From: Xanthostigma xanthostigma
Lineage: Eukaryota > Arthropoda > Insecta > Raphidioptera > Raphidiidae
Assembly (NCBI GenBank): GCA_963575645.1
Contig: OY754468.1
Coordinates: forward strand, 24,328,465 to 24,392,464
Direction: 5' to 3'
DNA length: 64,000 nt
Shown piece after piece: positions 24,422-34,866 of the stretch (position 1 is its first letter; every line of letters begins with the position of its first letter). The notes below the pieces were generated by a model. That model made no database searches. It was not told where the DNA came from and saw nothing but the letters and a program-made list of their open reading frames with translations. The position numbers were made by a program, and so were the translations under genes.

Positions 24422-24959
24422 CAGAGGTTCCCAAACTTTTTTGTCTCGTAGACCACTTGCCATGTTTTTCGGTTTTGGGTAGACCCCCTGCTTATCTGAT
24501 ATTGATTTTTTGCAAATTCATTAATTTCAAATGTATTTTTGACAACCGGTATAGTGCTACTCACTTTGAACGATTTAAATTTATAACGGTAGTGAAATGT
24601 AGTGTGAAATGTTTAGTTTTATACATTTATTAATTAGATTCAAATTAAACGAATCAAATTAAAATTTACTTTCTGTTACATAAAATAACTAAGCAAAAAA
24701 TAAATGCTTTAAGTGTGAGAAATGAACCTGATGCTTTAATAATAAATTTTCAACATTTGGCATCAATTTAGTTAGATTTAATCTTAAATCTCTTCAGTTA
24801 ACGATGTCCAGTTTGTTTTTTTTATTTGTTAGGAGATTCACTAACGTTGACCCCCATTTTCATTTCATGGACCCCCAATTTTTTTTCCCGCTGACATGGA
24901 CCCCTTGCAAGTTGTCGTCGACCCCCGGGGGTCGATATAGACCACTTTGGGAATCACTG
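24422..24959 (+). mobile_element. hAT-like MITE, family H1, copy 1
   Basis: Ends CAGAGGTTCCCAAACTTTTTT and CACTTTGGGAATCACTG, the GTTCCCAAAC style typical of hAT. The interior has GACCCCC-rich stretches. Target duplication only approximate (CTCTATAA/CTCTATAT). Inverted relative to the copy at 25370-25903. Confidence 0.75.
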
Positions 24960-25369
24960 CTCTATATAGTGTACAGCTATTATGTTATTGTTTTTTGGTA
25001 AATTTTCAGGTCATTTACGACCTATCCTTATAAAGAATAAAACCATGTTTAAGTGTATAAAATATTATGTAACGATTCAATTTTAAAAGATGATTTTGCA
25101 TAGGTTTGGTATCATTTCTACGCAAAAGTGTTGTTCATGAAGATTTCCTAAGATCGATTACAATAAATAGATAATAATATTATAATATAATACTATACAA
25201 GGTGTGCTCTGTCATGATTTATACTGTTAAATAAATCAATGAAATGTCAAAGTTTAAAATAATTGCGTTTCTGTGTAAGTACACTGAACCAAAAGTAGCG
25301 TATACACTATACACGTGTCCATACGGTAGAAATATCAATAATAATAAATTCCACGCCGTGTCTGTCTAT

Positions 25370-25903
25370 AGTGATTCCCAAAGTGGTCTATATCGACCCC
25401 CAGGGGTCGACGACAACTTGCAAGGGGTCCATGTCAGCGGGAAAAAAATTGGGGGTTCATGAAATGAAAATGAGGGTCAACGATAGTGAATCTCTTAACA
25501 AAAAAAGAAACAAACTGGACATTGTTAACCGAAGAGATTTAAGATTAAATATAACTAAATTGATGCCAAATGTTGAAAATTTATTATTAAAGCATCAGGT
25601 TCATCCCTCCACTAAAAGCATTTATTTTTTGCTTAGATATTTTATGTAACAGAAAGTAATTTTTAATTTGATTCGTTTAATTTGAATCTAATTAATAAAT
25701 GTATAAAACTAAACATTTCACACTACATTTCACTACCGTTATACATTTAAATCGTTCAAAGTGAGTAGCACTATACCGGTTGTCAAAAATACATTTGAAA
25801 TTAATGAATTTGCAAAAAATCAATATCAGATAAGCTGGGGGTCTACCAAAAACCGAAAAACATGGCAAGTGGTCTACGAGACAAAAAAGTTTGGGAACCT
25901 CTG
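25370..25903 (-). mobile_element. hAT-like MITE, family H1, copy 2
   Basis: Nearly the full inverse of 24422-24959 (AGTGATTCCCAAAGTGGTC to GGGAACCTCTG). Flanks CTGTCTAT/GACTCTAT match at 6 of 8. It is inserted immediately next to the mariner-type transposase remnant and may have truncated it. Confidence 0.75.
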
Positions 25904-25924
25904 GACTCTATCTGATCGTTATTC

Positions 25925-26085
25925 CTTCCAGATGCTTTTATGGGAGTCACTGTATCTTGCTCTTCAAACAGCCTTACAAAAAATCGCATGCCGTCAAATC
26001 AGGACGTGCTCTTGCTGGCCAAGGGTTGTCTCCATTCCAGGACATGACATGATTCGGAAGCACTTCTGAAACATTCATTGGCATG
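25925..26085 (-). pseudogene. mariner/IS630-type transposase remnant
   Basis: The minus-strand frame reads LPNHVMSWNGDNPWPARARP followed by DLTACDFF, then after a frameshift GCLKSKI. WPARSPDLTACDFFLWG..K is a hallmark of mariner-type (DDE_3) transposases of insects, around the second and third catalytic acids. It is broken by indels and ends where hAT-like MITE copy 2 begins. Confidence 0.82.
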
Positions 26086-26448
26086 CGATATTTTTTTCTA
26101 TAGGTACTTTAACGAGTTGAACTTTTATAATCGCCCATTTCTAGGGCGCACATGTATATTAAATATATAACACTAGCGGCCTGGTCCCGCTTTTTGCCAC
26201 CGCTTTTTCATCGACTTAAGTTGCAAAATTGATATCCACGAATATAGTAAGCTATTCTTAAAAGATAAACATGTGCCATCGCGAACTTTTCTGTAGCCTT
26301 ATAAAAGAGGAACAATTCAACCATACATTGTTTTGTTATATTTCTAAAGGGATTAGGCAGCGTTTTCGATGAAATTTCCCAGTCGGCTTGATTTTTCCGA
26401 CATCCTCAACAATCATTGACATATATTAACGAATTCACACAAAACATT

Positions 26449-27060
26449 GGGCGTGTTTGGCCGAAGTAAGTACTTACTAAATTTAGTAAGTCACTCACTA
26501 TACTTACAAAATTTTCGGCTGGAACACAAAATAAGTGCTAACGCAGTAAGCATGGCTTAATATAAGACGCCATTTTGCTTATTGTTGATGTAAACAAAAC
26601 AAATAGGAACATACCACTCATTTATCCATTTGTAATTTATTTACATGAATTAAATTATAATGATAAATTTAGTCAGTGGCGGATCCACGGGGGGGGGGGG
26701 GGGGTTCGGGTTCAAACCCCCCCTTCCAGAGAATCAAAAATCCCAAATTAAAATCTTACTGCGCAATAAAAAAAAAAGCTTTTCATGTTTTTCATGAATT
26801 CTCCACAAAAGGAGTAAAAAATTTTCAAGACCCCCCCCCCTTGCCGTAATCCTGGATCCGCCACTGAATTTAGTACTGTCAATTATATTCAATCTATGAG
26901 GTTATGTACGGGATATAACGTAAACCGGTGTTTTGAGTTATGTCAAGCCAGTAAGTCTGTCCTGGCCGAAAAGCGCTATAGTCAGCTTGTAAGATTTTAA
27001 TTTTTTTATGCTAATTGGCTTACTAAGTTTAGTAAGTACTTACTTCGGCCAAACACGCCC
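26449..27060. mobile_element. Harbinger-like MITE, middle layer of the nest
   Basis: Inverted ends GGGCGTGTTTGGCCGAAGTA continue into AGTACTTACTAAATTTAGTA; flanks share ATT. It is 612 bp, or about 411 bp without the hAT insert at 26674-26866. The subterminal AAGTACTTACT repeats are palindromic. Confidence 0.8.
26674..26866. mobile_element. hAT-type MITE, inner layer of the nest, TSD AATTTAGT
   Basis: CAGTGGCGGATCCA...TGGATCCGCCACTG flanked by identical AATTTAGT (26666-26673 and 26867-26874). Contains G and C homopolymers of 11 or more. 193 bp. Confidence 0.93.
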
Positions 27061-27195
27061 ATTAATGAATTATACACACAAACCTTTCTCTTGAACCACT
27101 CCGTATGAAAATCCGTTCGGTAGTTTTTGAGATTATCGCGTTCGGATAGACAGACGCGGCGGGAGAACTTTGTTTTATAACATTATATGTAGTGA

Positions 27196-28100
27196 TATAA
27201 AAATTTTGCAAAAATTGTGCCAAATTGCTCAGAATGTTATTAAACGTCCGGATTTTATCGTTTCACTTCGAGGCGGTGAACCCCGCTAAGCGACCAAAGC
27301 CAATAGTGTGCCAATACTATGTTTAGACAAAATTGAGAAAATTCACTAATTATTATTGAGCATGTTTATCGAATTATCAATTATAAATCTGACATATTAA
27401 TCGTGTGATTTATTCTTAGTTAGAAAGTACAAATGACTATTGAGTATACATTTTTCTAATTATTCGGTGAAAAGTGTGCTTGCATAATCAATTTAAACGG
27501 ATACTGTATTTATTATTTTCGTTTCCAAAAATGTCGAAATTTGTTATTAATATCGCTGTTACTTATTTTAGTTAATTATGTAACTTAATACACACTCACA
27601 TAATAAATCTTTTCTCTGTGCTATATGGATTTGTGATATTATAATATACCGAGTGTTTAGTGATTGACGGCTTAACTCGACCTGTCCGTTGATGAGTCAG
27701 TCAGTCTCCCAATCAGAACTTCTCTCTTTATTATAAACGTATAATGGAAATCCAATTGATACTTTGATCGGGGTCCAGTTCTCGAATTAGAGCCTGGACA
27801 TTGAGGACTTGCAATATAGAGAAGTCACCCGTTTTCAAGCGCGTCCCCCAGTTTACGCACCTGTACTCCCGACTGTGCGAAGCTGGAACATTAACGCTTT
27901 CAATCGCCCCAGGTGTTATAGATGTGTATAAATCAATGTAATATAGTATGCACCTATAATTTGATTACTTCCTGACATGCCATTCATTTTCATCACAATT
28001 ACATACTATAACCGGAGAGATCACCGTCATATTTCTTTAATCGTAAGCATGAGTTAGCATTAGGGCAGACAGATAGAACGTCACAATTATGTATATACTA
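27196..28100. other. Non-coding, nothing recognised
   Basis: No supported gene or repeat boundary. Confidence 0.45.
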
Positions 28101-28119
28101 GTGATGTGCCGGATCGTTA

Positions 28120-28230
28120 AAAATGCATATCCGCGGATACGGATCTTAATACGGATATTTGGTTTCAAGATCCGCGGATACGGATACGGATATTTGGTTT
28201 CAAGATCCGCGGATACGGATACGGATCTTA
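28120..28230. repeat. Minisatellite, GATCCGCGGATACGGATACG type
   Basis: Three to four units of ATCCGCGGATACGGATACGG plus ATTTGGTTTCAAG. Spurious frames arise from it on both strands. Confidence 0.75.
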
Positions 28231-28255
28231 ACTTTCTTAGAGTACGCGGCGGTAA

Positions 28256-28364
28256 ATATTGCACATCGACCTTTGGAAAGAGACTGTTATGGGAAAAAGT
28301 TATTGACTTCTTTAAGAGTTAACTCTCATAACAGATTGTCTCTTTCCAGAGATCGATGTGCAAT
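28256..28364. repeat. Inverted repeat at the 5' edge of a Penelope-like remnant
   Basis: ATATTGCACATCGACCTTTGG...GAGACTGTTATG is mirrored by CATAACAG..GTCTC..GATCGATGTGCAATAT around a ~17-bp loop. Probably an inverted partial duplication of the element edge. Confidence 0.65.
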
Positions 28365-28372
28365 ATCTCATT

Positions 28373-28720
28373 ATAAAGATAGTTTTTTATTAGTACCTAC
28401 CTTTGAGTTATGTACTATTGGTATGGTACTCACTACGATAAATTTTTGCAATTGTAATGCGATCTATGTTGGACAAACCTCTCAATATTTAAAAAATGGT
28501 GTTTACCGACACAAAAATGATGTAAAGAAGTCCTTAGGAAAACCACGTGACATTAATAATCATTCAGCATTACCAATGATCACAATTTTAACTTTAATGA
28601 ACCAAAAATACTACATAAAGAAATGAATTTGCAAAAAAGACTTTTTTTGGAGATGTGTTACATCAAAAAAAATCTAACACTGTCAATAAGAGAACGGACA
28701 TTTATGGCAATATAATTAAC
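28373..28720 (+). pseudogene. Penelope-like element, GIY-YIG endonuclease end of ORF
   Basis: The frame reads CNAIYVGQTSQYLKNGVYRH then KNDVKK, matching the C..AxYVGQTxxxLKxRxxxHK core of Penelope-type GIY-YIG endonucleases. It stops at 28623-28625, but a shifted frame continues ILHKEMNLQKRLFLEMCYIK, the usual C-terminal pattern. The reverse transcriptase is absent, so this is a 5'-truncated dead copy. Confidence 0.82.
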
Positions 28721-29025
28721 AAAACTTAACAATTTATAACCTGTACACAAAATGTAGTTTGTATAGAAAATCTTTCTTATACATAAGATAGTACAATATT
28801 TATTTTCATATTGGACAGAACAATTTTATTTAAAAACTGTTTTATGATATTTTTAAATTTAAAAACTGTTGAAATTTATAATAAATGATGATGTATATTA
28901 CAATATTTTGCTCAATTTTCCATCTCAACTTGCATTGAGGTATGTTATAATGTTTAGTTTTATCTATATTTGTAATTTAGAAATCAAAATAATATTAAAT
29001 GTAATGAATACTATACATGTTCATA

Positions 29026-29105
29026 GGCCCTGATGATGAAAATATATTTTTCGACACATTGACCACAAGCGATACTCTGGTAAAGCTTATTTTTCAATTG
29101 TTCCT
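29026..29105 (+). mobile_element. Penelope-like 3' tail with degenerate hammerhead-like motif
   Basis: CCTGATGATGAAAATATATT then TTTCGACACA: a CTGATGA core and a stem-loop, followed by GACA where a hammerhead has GAAA. Position and wording fit Penelope-like tails, downstream of the GIY-YIG remnant. Confidence 0.6.
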
Positions 29106-29477
29106 CAACCAGATAAATCTCCTTCAATACATATTTTTGGAACAAAACTTCTACTATTGTTTACGTTCATATACTGGAAAAAATTAGCGGAGTAAATACG
29201 GAGTGAATTACGGTCGTTTTCGACCGCTGCGGGCGACCACTAGTAACCATTATTTTTATTCTGCCAGATCATGAAATACTAGCATCATTTCCGGTAATTT
29301 TTTGGATTATCTTTTTATGGCATCGATTACATAAATAGTTCCAACGAGTACTAAATGGCATGACGGGATGTCAGAGTTCATTCTGCCGCAACCTGTCAAC
29401 AGCCTTAATTTTTCAAATTCAGGCAAGATTAAAAATAGTAATAATGTCTACCACAATGCTAACTCATATACTAGTTT

Positions 29478-30362
29478 AAGCTCCCATGACAGAAAAAGTT
29501 ACCCCAAAGAACACCTCAAAACTATAAAGTGAAAATGGCTGAAAAACATGTCAGAATATGTTAGAATGAAAAATTTTTTTTTTCTAGTTAGCAACGATTA
29601 TACCATATTTTTTTATTAAATGCGACCACATTTTTTAATGAAAAAATATGGTATAATCGTTGCTAACTAGAAAAAAATTTTTTTTATTCTAAATTAATAC
29701 GGTAGATCCCTTTTATATACTTTAATAACATTTTTCATCAAAATATTGTTTTTTACCATGCCAGATTCAATTTTTAAGCGCCGTGACAGCGTTTTTTCAT
29801 AAACAAATCAGCTTTTACAAAGGCCGTGTCAAAACACCACCTTAATTTTTTTCTGAAAGAAGGTTTGACATCTATTTTATGCATAAAAATTGGTCTGTCA
29901 GCGAAAAAATGTTTTTTACTATGACAGACTTCATAAAAAAAAAATTATAACAAATAAAGTCTGACCCATTTATTAGCAAAAATTGTCAGCCAGACAAGTT
30001 GTATTAGATAGAAGAGATCTTAAACTTTATTTAAAAAAAATTCAAGAAGGTGTTATGAAATGTATTTTCATAAAAAAAATAATTTATAACAAATGAAGTC
30101 TGACAAATTTATTAACAAAAATTGTCAGCCAGACTTTTTTCAAAAATGGTACATTACTTACTACAAATTGTATAAATTTCAAGCAGGTGTTTTGGAAAGT
30201 AAAATCATGTTTTTTTTAAATTCAAAAATTCATAAAAAATAACAATTAACAAATTTTTACTTAGTCTGGCGGGCGTAACATGTTTCTGACATGTTTTTCA
30301 GCCATTTTCACTTTATAATTTTGAGGTGTTCTTTGGGGTAACTTTTTCTGTCATGGGAGCTT
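29478..30362. mobile_element. 885-bp foldback element, family F2
   Basis: Terminal inverted repeats of about 85 bp start AAGCTCCCATGACAGAAAAA. Inside are a smaller palindrome (29563-29690) and two direct repeats containing AAAATTGTCAGCCAGAC (29936-30000 and 30074-30138). No target duplication and no protein found. Superfamily unknown. Confidence 0.78.
29563..29690. repeat. 128-bp palindrome inside foldback element F2
   Basis: Arms AGAATGAAAAATTTTTTTTT..CTAGTTAGCAACGATTATAC and their inverse meet around a short TGCGACCACA centre. Subterminal within F2. Confidence 0.82.
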
Positions 30363-30781
30363 GCACCTTTGCGTGTTCGAAACATAAGAAATGCGACTAT
30401 CGGCTCTTGTACTGAAACACATACAAACTCACGTATACAGAACATTACTGTAAAGTGCGTATAATTATATGGTATATTCGGTGTGGTGTTAAATAATACT
30501 TGTACCTATACAGTCATGGATATTTCGAAAGCAAACACAATATTACATATTATGTTTTTATTCAAAAATAGAGTCTAAATAGAAGAATTTGTTAACAGTG
30601 TGTGGGAGATCAACCATAGCGACCTGTGTTCACAACCTATTCATTAAAAGAGTGCATTAATTATTTTCACATTATTGTCACATTTATATCGATACTAGGT
30701 GCCTCGTGCACCTTCGCTCGAATTTATAATAAATTTCACGAGCCTCGTTCGTTCTCTCAAACGACCACGTATAAACCTTAT

Positions 30782-32368
30782 TAGACCGGGAGCCCGCGAC
30801 AAAAATTTTTGTCAAATCTTATTCACCAAAATACGTTATACATTGTATAAAGTACGTTATTCTGATGTCGAAAACCCATTTCTTACACTTAAACTATGGG
30901 ACAACTGCGATAGCTGTTGCGGGGGAGTATACAAAAAAAATAGCTGACATGTCAAATCTTATTCATTATGAAACTGATTTTGTAGTTAATTTTTAGTAAT
31001 TTAATTATGAAAATACATTTCTTACACCTGACAAGCGGGGAAAAGTTGTTCTTACAGAGTGCAAATCATGTGATATTTTTCGAGGGTGGTGTCAAATTTT
31101 ATTCACTTAATTATTTATATGAGAGGGAAGTTTGAACCATAAATAATTAGAAAAAAAAGTTCTTACAACTTGAACGCGGACCAAAAGAGTTCTTACACTA
31201 CTTTCAAAGTGATAATTGAGAATATCCACTGAGCTCTTTTGCTGCAGTGCGCATGCGACAGTTATTATTTAGTTTTACTCCATCAATGGATTTAATCGCA
31301 TGCAAACATAAAAAATAGATAAACTATACGAAATTATTATTTCAATTAAATCCAAATTTTTAATGTAAATTTATATCCATATAATATATACGTACGACTT
31401 CTGTTGATTGAAAATATTGCTTTTTTATGCTTAGTGGTGTATATAGTTTTCATTTAAAAACAAATTGGAATGGATAATTTTAAAAACTCCTTTCATGGCA
31501 TGATTGTAGAAATAATGAAAAATTAAACGTAATTGTAAATTATAAATTAAAGATCTGAAATTATTTTTTTTAATTTTTCTATTAGGAATATTTACTACAA
31601 TAGTAATAAATATTTAAAATTGTATTATCTGTGACTCGATGAAATTGAGAAATGTAATTGAGAAATGTAATCGCCACCCGATGGAAAATTTAGAAACAGA
31701 ATTTTCGGATGACGATTCCAATTCCTCCCCAGAATATTCAGATGAAGATGAAGAAATTGATGATATATAATTTTTAATGTCAGGTTTTATTAAACAAATG
31801 TAATAAACAATGAATAATTTTATTGATTTACATCGTTTCTTTTATTATTTCTAATATTCATATGTTATTAGTCACACTTACGTACTGTTAATAACTGCAT
31901 GCGCACTATAGCAATGAATACGTTGGATATTAACTATTTTTACTTTGAAAGTAGTGTAAGAACTCTTTTGGTCCGCGTTCAAGTTGTAAGAACTTTTTTT
32001 TCTAATTATTTATGGTTCAAACTTCCCTCTCATATAAATAATTAAGTGAATAAAATTTGACACCACCCTCGAAAAATATCACATGATTTGCACTCTGTAA
32101 GAACAACTTTTCCCCGCTTGTCAGGTGTAAGAAACGTTTTTTCATTAATTATTTATTAAAAACTTACTACCATTTGAGTTTCAAGATGAATAAGATTTGA
32201 CAAGAGTGCTTTGAAAAATTACATATTTTTTATTAATTTTTACATCCATGTCCCGCTAAACGACCTCGGTAATATCATGAACCTTTCTTACTTTACTAAT
32301 ATAACTAATTCTATTCATATGGCTGTGAATAAGATTTGACACACATTTTGTCGCGGGCTCCCGGTCTA
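30782..32368. mobile_element. 1587-bp element F3 with about 430-bp inverted arms
   Basis: Ends TAGACCGGGAGCCCGCGACA and its inverse; arms 30782-31222 and 31938-32368 are largely inverted copies (GAACGCGGACCAAAAGAG, CACCCTCGAAAAATATCACA). A unique ~700-bp centre lies between. It is inserted into foldback F1, with TA at the junctions. It contains one short acidic frame (31639-31770) and nothing like a transposase. Superfamily not assigned. Confidence 0.8.
31639..31770 (+). CDS. Small acidic frame inside element F3, hypothetical
   Basis: 43 codons from ATG, ending in a run of acidic residues (FSDDDSNSSPEYSDEDEEID). The frame is open from 31618, where CIICDS precedes the ATG. It may be the surviving end of a transposase or accessory exon. 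No family recognised. Whether it is expressed is unknown. Confidence 0.3.
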   Translation: MKLRNVIEKCNRHPMENLETEFSDDDSNSSPEYSDEDEEIDDI

Positions 32369-32889
32369 TATGGGATATGGTTCTCGGTTAAATTGATCGA
32401 AAATGGTTTTATTTTATAGTTTTAAGGCCACTAAGAAAAAGTGTCCATGGGCGCATTCCGCATAGCCTAAAAACCAATAGATTTTTAGTTACAAATATGT
32501 TTAGCGAGATTTTAGATATAGGAATATTCATTGAATTCATTCCATGTTCAACTTTTGTGCTTTTTTTTAGGAATAGAGAAATAGTCGAAAACTAGGTGAT
32601 GTTGGAAGGTGTCGCTGTATAAAATAATAATGACATATTGGGATTTAGCGTACTCGAAAACATATTTCTAGAGTTTAGGATTTTTTAAGATTGTGAATTC
32701 AATGGATATCCCTATACATATCTAAAATATCGCTAAACATATCTGTAGCTAAAATCTACTGGTTTTTAGGCTATATGCGATCATGGACACTTTTTCTTAG
32801 TGACCTTTAAACTATAAAATAAAACCATTTTCGATCAATTTAACCGAGAACCAAATCCAATACGGTTTGTGCGGGGTTCTTTATAATTA

Positions 32890-33130
32890 ATTAATACGGT
32901 ACTCGTTCGCTCCAATTAAATAAGTAATTATTATATAGCTCGCTCACTTCGCTTGGTCGCTCGAATGTATAATTAACTATTCGTAACGTATTATTAAATT
33001 ATTGGGTATAATATTATATTCAACACCTCTTTGGCTAATTCACATAAAGGTTTCAATTCAACTATGATTGGAATCAATTCGACTTGTAATCGGGTGAAGT
33101 GGGGCTGACTAAAACCGCGTTCAAGTCTTA
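32890..33130. repeat. Dispersed repeat family 3, copy 2
   Basis: Diverged inverted relative of 19610-19995. Begins with GCTCGCTCACTTCGCTTGGTC, a word also seen in that copy as GAAG/GAGCG fragments. Confidence 0.45.
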
Positions 33131-33264
33131 AACATTCCTCCAGAAATTAAGCTATTTTTCGCATATTTGACTATGATTTCAAAATGTCTGGTTCATGTCA
33201 TTATTCAATAGTATGTTCATTTCCACATAATTTAAAAGTTACTAATAATAATTGAGCCATTTAA

Positions 33265-34186
33265 CACGTTGACCACGATTCTTATCCTTAGAGTCAAATA
33301 ATAAAACATTGTTTAGAAACCTGACTCAAAATGTTTAAAAAAACTATTTATAAATATTTTATTAAGGAGTGCTTCTATAAGTACCAAGAATTTTTAGAGA
33401 TGGGCAATGCACCCTAACATTGTATATACACATATTTTGTTTTCTCTTTTGACGTGTTTTAACATTTTTTTGTATAACTAAAACCAATAAATCTATCTAT
33501 CTATTGACGGCGCTCAATTTCATTACATATTAGACGACGAAGACTCTCTTTCGAAAACATAAGTTTTGTACGGTTCTTGTCTCCGGGTCAAGTGTTTAAG
33601 CAAGTTTTAAAGACAGTTTTTAACCCCGGCGTCAAGAATCCATTCCAATATTAATTGATGGTTACTATAAATTAGACAACAGTAATGTTGATTTCGTTAC
33701 TGGGATTTAGTCTTCATACTTTTTAAAGCACAAATCGTAAGAAAATTAATAGACATGTACAGAACTAATAATTAATAAGTGTTCCTTTTAATCACGTATA
33801 ATTATATTGAAGATACTCATATTTTTGTAAAATTTTTAAATATACAACAGGTTACCATCAGGACTCAATCCTGAATCTCCCATTTTCACGTTGGTTGATT
33901 TATCAATAATTAATCTAGAGTAACTGATGGTAAAATGTATTATAGAAGATATTTTATTTATGAAATTTTGATAACTGAGAACCACTGCATGCGAGAGTCG
34001 AGATTTAACATTGGGTGTTAAGTATCGAATCATAATATTTGAAAATGAGCCCCGTGTATAAATAATGAACGGTAACTTGACCTTGGGGGCAAGAATCGTC
34101 ATTTAGAAATTATTTAGTATTTGACTTCAGGGGCAAGAACTGTACCAAAATTATGTTTTAGAAAAATGGCTCCCGTGATCAACGTG
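33265..34186. mobile_element. TTAA-flanked element (piggyBac-like target site)
   Basis: The ends CACGTTGACCACG and CGTGATCAACGTG are inverted and bounded by TTAA at 33261-33264 and 34187-34190. TTAA duplication is typical of piggyBac (and Kolobok). The interior has repeated GGCAAGAA..GT and TTGTACGGTTCTTG words but no transposase; an 88-codon minus frame is not recognisable. Confidence 0.75.
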
Positions 34187-34505
34187 TTAAAAGATAATAT
34201 TTTTAGAGATAGTACCTATTTGTCGACTTCACATAGTATGCTATATAATATACAATATTATTCACATAATACGATATAATATGGAAATAATAGAGTGAAA
34301 ACGATGTGTATATAATAACAGGTTACCTTCAAAAATAAATAACACTATAAATAAAAAATTATTGTATGAGAAACTGTGCAATTATTTATTAATAAACCTA
34401 CAATGATATTTTATCTAGCAAAGGCGTAGAATTCCCTAAATAATAATAATTGTATGAACATTTAAAATGTTAGTATTATCAATTATTATACTATCTATTC
34501 TATAG

Positions 34506-34860
34506 CAGGGGTGTCAGACTGATTTTTCTAAAGGGCCATTTATAAGATTTAGGGTGTGTTAACGGGCCAGACTCTTATAAATTAAAAATTAAAACACATA
34601 CTAAATTAAAGAGTTTATTTATTAAGTTTAAATCAATTTTTATGTAAAGGTAAAAAAAAAGAGTAAATTATCTTAAGCTTCAGGATCCAGACACCTGAGG
34701 TGTTTTTGATAGGTAAGCTCATTGATGTCAGGTGTCTAAAATTCTCACTGGTTACATTCTGGTCGTGAGCTGTTTTGAGATGGATTCAGAGCCGAATGCG
34801 GCCCACGGGCCGTATAGAGATGGAGCCGAATGCGGCCCGCGGGCCGTATCTTTATCACTG
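34506..34860. mobile_element. hAT-like MITE, TSD around CTATAG
   Basis: Begins CAGGGGTGTCAGACTG and ends TATCACTG; flanked on both sides by CTATAG. Right part has a duplicated GGAGCCGAATGCGGCCC block. Non-coding. Confidence 0.75.
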
Positions 34861-34866
34861 CTATAG

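Larger units (their letters stand above)
26173..27195 (-). mobile_element. Helitron-like element, outer layer of a three-deep nest
   Basis: The minus-strand 5' end TCACTACATATAATG (27195) and 3' end CTAG (26176-26173) lie between A and T. The words GATAATCTCAAAAACTACCG and ACGGATTTTCATACGGAGT are typical of such insect elements. Its body is split by the MITE at 26449-27060. Confidence 0.65.
30764..32882. mobile_element. Foldback element F1, copy 2, split by a 1.6-kb insertion
   Basis: The right part 32369-32882 aligns with copy 1 (14121-14665). About 17 bp of its left end (30764-30780, ending ATAAACCTTA) sits on the far side of element F3. In copy 1 the junction reads ACAAACCTTATGGGAT. Confidence 0.7.

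Noticed and set aside
25761-26069. 102-codon plus frame
   Set aside because: Antisense of a hAT-like MITE end and of a mariner transposase remnant that reads on the minus strand.
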